DNA from: Winogradskyella echinorum
Lineage (GTDB): Bacteria > Bacteroidota > Bacteroidia > Flavobacteriales > Flavobacteriaceae
DNA length: 64,000 nucleotides
Direction of reading: 5' to 3'
Assembly: GCF_014297365.1 (NCBI RefSeq)
Contig: NZ_JACOQD010000005.1
Location: forward strand, 1 to 64,000
Part shown: positions 61,401-64,000 of the stretch, in pieces
How positions within the stretch are numbered: the first letter of the stretch is position 1
Layout of the letters: every line of letters starts with the position of its first letter
Notes under the pieces: model-generated
What the model saw: only the letters and a program-made list of their open reading frames with translations
Databases searched by the model: none
Told to the model about the DNA's origin: nothing
Position numbers and translations under genes: made by a program

Positions 61401-64000
61401 GATCGTGAGGAAATAGCTTTTTAAATTCTTCCTTACTTAATACTTGATAATCTGGAGCATTCCAAGGTCTTGGTCTTAAAACCGTATTAGGAGCTTCTAA
61501 CTTATAAATCTTTAGTGTTCCCTTAGCAGGCACAAACTCACCATTTAGGTTTTGTGATATTAAAGACAATTCGATTTCCTTTTTGGTTTTATCTATCAAT
61601 TGTGGAGTTACCACTTGAAGCGTCATAGCATGATAACCTACGTTAACCGTTGTGGTTGTTGTCCTTGTTTCTCCATTAATATCTGTAATGTCTGCTGTTA
61701 CTTCATAACTAAATACAGGAAGATTATCTTTAGAGACACTTTCGTCTGGTATGGCTTTAAATATCAACTCAAACTCACCTTTAGCGTTTGTTTTAGTTTC
61801 ACCATATGTAATTTCTTGTGGTTCAGAATTAAAGTAAGGACGTCTCCAATAATACCAACTTGGGTATTGTACTTGGCGTTTTACACGGTACACTACTTTG
61901 GCATCTGTAATATTGCTGCCAGCAAAAGCAACAGCTATTCCGTTTACTGTAATACTGTCGTTAACTTTATAAGTTTCAGTAATAGGTTGAAATTCTGGTT
62001 TAAATTTTGGGCGCTTGTATTCTTCAACAGAAATATACGCGTAAGTAGAATTTCCACAGAACATATCTATAGTGTAATTACCCGTTAAGCCATCGTTTGG
62101 TAATATAAACTCTCCATGTACAGAACCAAATTCATTGGTTTTAAGAAGTAGTTCGTTTACCACTTCACCATTTACATTCTTCAATCTTATTTTGGTAGTT
62201 TCGTTTGCATTAACTTTCGTTTTTCCATCCTTAGATTTGGTGGCTATACCTTTAAAATAAACCGTTTGTCCTGGTCTGTATATACTGCGATCTGTAAAGA
62301 GGAAATTACCATATTGAGTGTCATTACTCTTCTGCTCGTCGTATCGTCTATTAAAATAATAATCTCCAAAGAAGGCGTTATCATTCTTATGGCTTATGGT
62401 GATTTTTACATTTCTATAGTAGTTTTTGTCCTTAGCAAATTGAAACTTACCATAACGGTCTGTAGTAAACTTTTTTGAAAAGGTTTTATTACGATTGTTT
62501 TTATAAGTCACATTTACCTTAGCATCAATAATAGGTTTTCCGTTATTTCTGTTAATTAATTGATAGTCATTATTTTTATTACCATTGCTCTCAATTAATG
62601 CCATATCAGTGACTTGAATAAGCGATGTAGCAAACGTGTTATTATGTAAGTCTGCCTTCACTAGATATAATCCATTCTCAAGATTAGGTAAGACAATCTC
62701 TGTGTTATGATTTTGAAAATCTAACTCTGTTTTTAAATTTGAAACAAATCTTTTATAGGTTTTAAGTTTATTTAAAAAACTTAAGCGCTCATCAGTTTTA
62801 TAGATATCATTATATTTTTCTAATTGCTTTTGAGTGATTTTGTAAATATTAAAGTCAATTACAGTGAGGTTTTTATAATTTACTAAAACTCTTGAAGGAG
62901 TATTAATAGGAATAAATTCTTCGGTTTGAATATTAATACTTGGTAACTTTATTTGCTCTAGCAAGGCTAAACATTTTTTTCCTCCATAACTATCAGGAAA
63001 TCTTGAAAATGCTAAGTCACAGAGCTCAACAGCTTCTTTAAGTTTCCAACGATACTTTTCATTTTCGTCTCCTTGTTTAGAATTGCTGTTGTAGCGATTA
63101 CCTTGTTGTTGGTAAACTGTTGCAATTTCAAAATTGTATAGAGCAGCAAGTGGTGAAGTTTTTAAAGATTCAGCTTTTCCTTTTAAGGTGTTAAGCAATA
63201 AATCTTCTTTATTTTGAAATGTAGCATGCTGTGCTACAAATTTTAAACGTTCAATATCTACATCTACAAATGCTTTTGAAGCTTGGTCTTTACGATGAAA
63301 TTTCAGTAAATTCTGATAAATTTTTAAAGCATGTAGCTGCAAGGACGTTGAGTCTTTAGAGGTTAAATCTACATTGATAAAACGTTCGCTATCGGCAATA
63401 AATTCCTCATTATCAATTAAGAATTTATAAGCAGGTTGCGTAATGCTATTTTCATCTGTTTTGTAGAATGCTAATGCATTATGGTTTAATAAATCGTATA
63501 AAGATGGGCGAAGCTCCTTAGAGTTTTCAGCTTCTGTAATAAGCATTTTATAATTACTCAAAGGCTCTAATTGTAATAGAATGCCATTTTCTAGAGAACG
63601 TTGATAATGGACATGGATTTCATTAAAAAGGGTTTCTAAATCCCATGTTCTAAAGTCAACATCATCTACTTTAGTTTCTGTTTTTGTTCTATTGTAAAAT
63701 TTATATCTGTTTTGCTGGTAGTATTGCCAATACATGGTTGCCAGCATATTTTCTAGCAAATGTTTAGTAACAACTTCACTGGTTTCAATTTCGGCTTTAA
63801 AAAGATTAACAATATTTAATTGTGCATCCTCTTCTAGCGTAAGCATGTATTTGCTTTTGAAGAGTAAAGCTTTAACTTGTTGTTGTTTATCTTTTTTACT
63901 GATAGCAGATTTATAAATTTCCTCAACTAAATCCGAAGCACTTTTAGTCAATCCTTCGTTTTCAAGTTTAGTGACCGCTTTCCATTGACTTTCAAAGTCA
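57952..64000 (-). CDS. Alpha-2-macroglobulin-family protein, 5' end beyond the window (partial)
   Basis: At least 2015 residues are present and the frame stays open to base 64000 (it reads DFESQWKAVTKLENEG upstream of any start), so the signal peptide and about 25-30 residues lie outside. Architecture follows its neighbour: N-terminal helices, MG domains (RSIYRPGQTVYFKGIATKS, EYKRPKFKPEFQPITETYKV; cores RPGQTVYFKG and EYKRPKF), an acidic Ala/Glu/Met-rich stretch (MMVEDSMELEEEAPAGG, near 60440-60540), a core with APEALTKWKLQLLAHT and a thioester motif CNEQ (Cys codon 59608-59610). The acidic stretch is where a bait region is expected. A2M proteins trap proteases in the periplasm, usually beside PbpC; no pbpC is in this window. 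Confidence 0.88.
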   Translation of the reverse strand, partial: DFESQWKAVTKLENEGLTKSASDLVEEIYKSAISKKDKQQQVKALLFKSKYMLTLEEDAQLNIVNLFKAEIETSEVVTKHLLENMLATMYWQYYQQNRYKFYNRTKTETKVDDVDFRTWDLETLFNEIHVHYQRSLENGILLQLEPLSNYKMLITEAENSKELRPSLYDLLNHNALAFYKTDENSITQPAYKFLIDNEEFIADSERFINVDLTSKDSTSLQLHALKIYQNLLKFHRKDQASKAFVDVDIERLKFVAQHATFQNKEDLLLNTLKGKAESLKTSPLAALYNFEIATVYQQQGNRYNSNSKQGDENEKYRWKLKEAVELCDLAFSRFPDSYGGKKCLALLEQIKLPSINIQTEEFIPINTPSRVLVNYKNLTVIDFNIYKITQKQLEKYNDIYKTDERLSFLNKLKTYKRFVSNLKTELDFQNHNTEIVLPNLENGLYLVKADLHNNTFATSLIQVTDMALIESNGNKNNDYQLINRNNGKPIIDAKVNVTYKNNRNKTFSKKFTTDRYGKFQFAKDKNYYRNVKITISHKNDNAFFGDYYFNRRYDEQKSNDTQYGNFLFTDRSIYRPGQTVYFKGIATKSKDGKTKVNANETTKIRLKNVNGEVVNELLLKTNEFGSVHGEFILPNDGLTGNYTIDMFCGNSTYAYISVEEYKRPKFKPEFQPITETYKVNDSITVNGIAVAFAGSNITDAKVVYRVKRQVQYPSWYYWRRPYFNSEPQEITYGETKTNAKGEFELIFKAIPDESVSKDNLPVFSYEVTADITDINGETRTTTTTVNVGYHAMTLQVVTPQLIDKTKKEIELSLISQNLNGEFVPAKGTLKIYKLEAPNTVLRPRPWNAPDYQVLSKEEFKKLFPHDPYNNEGLLANWEKGDEVFSTNFDTEKEKTITLKKLKKWNSGKYIIVAESQDKFGQKVKDEKFTSLFSEKDKTVADHQLFEASLDKASYKTGDIAKLTLGSAAKNITLTVEVEKDHKIILTQLVTLNDSKQTIVIPVLKGDLGGFEVHCSFAAFNDYTSRSFRVNVPYPKTDLEIETKTFRDKLQPGQDETWSFKIKGPKGDKVSAELLASMYDASLDEFRGHNWYFSPINNPIYYARVNKNARQSFGNTSFRLFNHFNTPIGYPHQGYDQLNWFGFYFGNNYMQRRFRKTAMYNNSAPEAAMMVEDSMELEEEAPAGGSLEGDANGLLNLSDKAKIEPNKKVETGTSNMFQYDIPAKEEVLIRKNLNETAFFFPQLQTDAEGNVSFNFTAPEALTKWKLQLLAHTKTLESAVTQLETVTQKELMVIPNAPRFLREGDEIRISTKISNLTENELSGAAQLVLIDAFTGKDITKQLNKYYFNGDLEGNFTVSAKGNTEVSWYLEIPEGIQAVQYKIIAKAGDFSDGEQNALPVLSNRMLVTETMPMWIRSNETKTFTLDKLKNQTSTTLKHHKLTLEMTSNPAWYAVQALPYLMEYPYDCNEQTFARYYSNALAQHIVKSNPKIEAVFNQWKSTDALLSNLEKNQELKSLLIQETPWLRDAQSETEQKKRIGLLFDLNKMYNELQSAKRKLKQNQLPSGAWPWFNGGYANRYITQHIIAGFGHLKQLNVTSTSLSDQNAMVHSALGYLDREFVQEYKDLKKYNKDVDLSKDHLSYMQLHYLYVRSFYTENKPSNEVQKIMDYYQSQIQKYWLKRSLYAKGLMALSMHRMDDDQTAGKILKSLKENSISSDELGMYWKANTNSWYWYQAPIETQALLIEAFSEVGTVIQSDAKNLNDIDNLKIWLLKNKQTNRWKTTKATTEAVYALLLQGSDWLSVTDMIDVKVGNETVSPEKLDDIKVEAGTGYYKTSWTGSEIKKEQADVTITKKGDGIAWGAMYWQYFEDLDKITSAETPLKLGKKLFLKTNTDKGEEISEITSDTKLNVGDLVRVRIELRTDRNMEFVHLKDMRAAGFEPINVLSSYKWQDDLGYYESTKDAATNFFIDYLPKGVYVFEYDVRVNNAGDMSNGISTIQSMYAPEFSSHSEGLRVRVD
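58719..58753. repeat. Palindromic element inside the second macroglobulin gene
   Basis: TGTCATT (58719-58725) and AATGACA (58747-58753) are 7-bp inverted ends of a 35-bp segment with GAGATTCTTTGCG inside. Its ends match the GTCATT intergenic repeats. It encodes about 12 residues (VIQSDAKNLNDI), several of which have no counterpart in the paralogue. Confidence 0.6.
59200..59223. repeat. Second small palindromic element inside the same gene
   Basis: GTCACT (59200-59205) and AGTGAC (59218-59223) flank GAGGGAAGTCGA. It encodes the VTSTSLSDQ segment, which differs in composition from the surrounding protein and is not matched in the paralogue. Confidence 0.45.

Noticed and set aside
61600..62088. 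162-codon open frame on the + strand inside the second macroglobulin gene
   Set aside because: Cys/Tyr/Phe-rich translation with no domain and no promoter; a shadow of the - strand gene.
1..64000. CRISPR array or restriction/defence island
   Set aside because: No regularly spaced direct repeats, cas-like, methylase or toxin-antitoxin gene was seen; the repeats present are palindromes at single sites.

Overview
This window is AT-rich, gene-dense chromosomal DNA from a member of the Bacteroidota, almost certainly a marine or brackish Flavobacteriaceae. The evidence is the gldJ-porU-porV gliding and type IX secretion block, several copies of the Bacteroidota -7 promoter element TAnnTTTG, almost no Shine-Dalgarno sequences, an NhaD Na+/H+ antiporter, and a PafA-type phosphatase. 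The genus cannot be fixed by eye; a Winogradskyella/Psychroserpens-like organism is a guess. There is no phage, insertion sequence, CRISPR array or rRNA. The only RNA gene is a tRNA-Val(TAC) at 12538-12612.

Layout. 0.1-4.9 kb: a PIF1-like helicase with HRDC and helix-turn-helix ends, an acyl-CoA dehydrogenase, and anmK. 5.0-10.9 kb: an amino-acid dehydrogenase, nhaD, an exbB-exbD-tonB energy-transduction set, and folC. 10.9-12.6 kb: an unrecognised one-helix membrane protein and the tRNA. 12.7-21.4 kb: murF, gldJ, then divergent porU and porV. 21.4-24.7 kb: cdd, pdhA and pdhC (E2 with two lipoyl domains; no E1 beta here). 24.8-30.5 kb: a compact run with M28 peptidase, SDR, HAD phosphatase, SprT-like protein, mannose-1-phosphate guanylyltransferase and a DUF389 membrane protein. 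30.5-36.3 kb: an MlaF/MlaE-type transporter pair, PafA, and a glycosyltransferase/methyltransferase/KAS III-like trio. 36.5-42.8 kb: gcvP, a UbiA-like membrane protein, an ECF sigma factor with a small partner, and a GbsR/MarR-type regulator upstream of two genes. 42.9-49.2 kb: M3 peptidase, purE/purK, a fused HPRT-adenylate kinase, and obgE. 49.2-51.3 kb: a DUF4136 lipoprotein, an exported DinB-like protein and two tandem DoxX-like proteins. 51.4-64.0 kb: two very large tandem alpha-2-macroglobulin-family genes; the second runs off the window.

The most unusual object is the 51.4-57.9 kb macroglobulin. It has the CxEQ thioester motif. In the position where its neighbour has a low-complexity, bait-like stretch, it carries a SusC-type module: a carboxypeptidase-regulatory-like beta-sandwich, the VVVVGYG box and a TonB-receptor plug domain, but no beta-barrel. 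The two paralogues are strongly diverged except for their last 466 or so bases, which are about 96% identical by hand count and end abruptly, suggesting gene conversion. The second paralogue also contains two short palindromic elements inside its reading frame that resemble the intergenic repeats seen elsewhere in the window.

Other points worth attention: two matching 26-bp palindromes (AAACTTTCA-N8-TGAAAGTTT) flank the GbsR-type regulator gene and look like its operators. A family of GTCATT...AATGAC palindromes lies between genes. Similar hairpins sit exactly 6 nt before the start codons of both purK and obgE. Two promoters place TAnnTTTG exactly 4 nt before an ATG, which predicts leaderless mRNAs.
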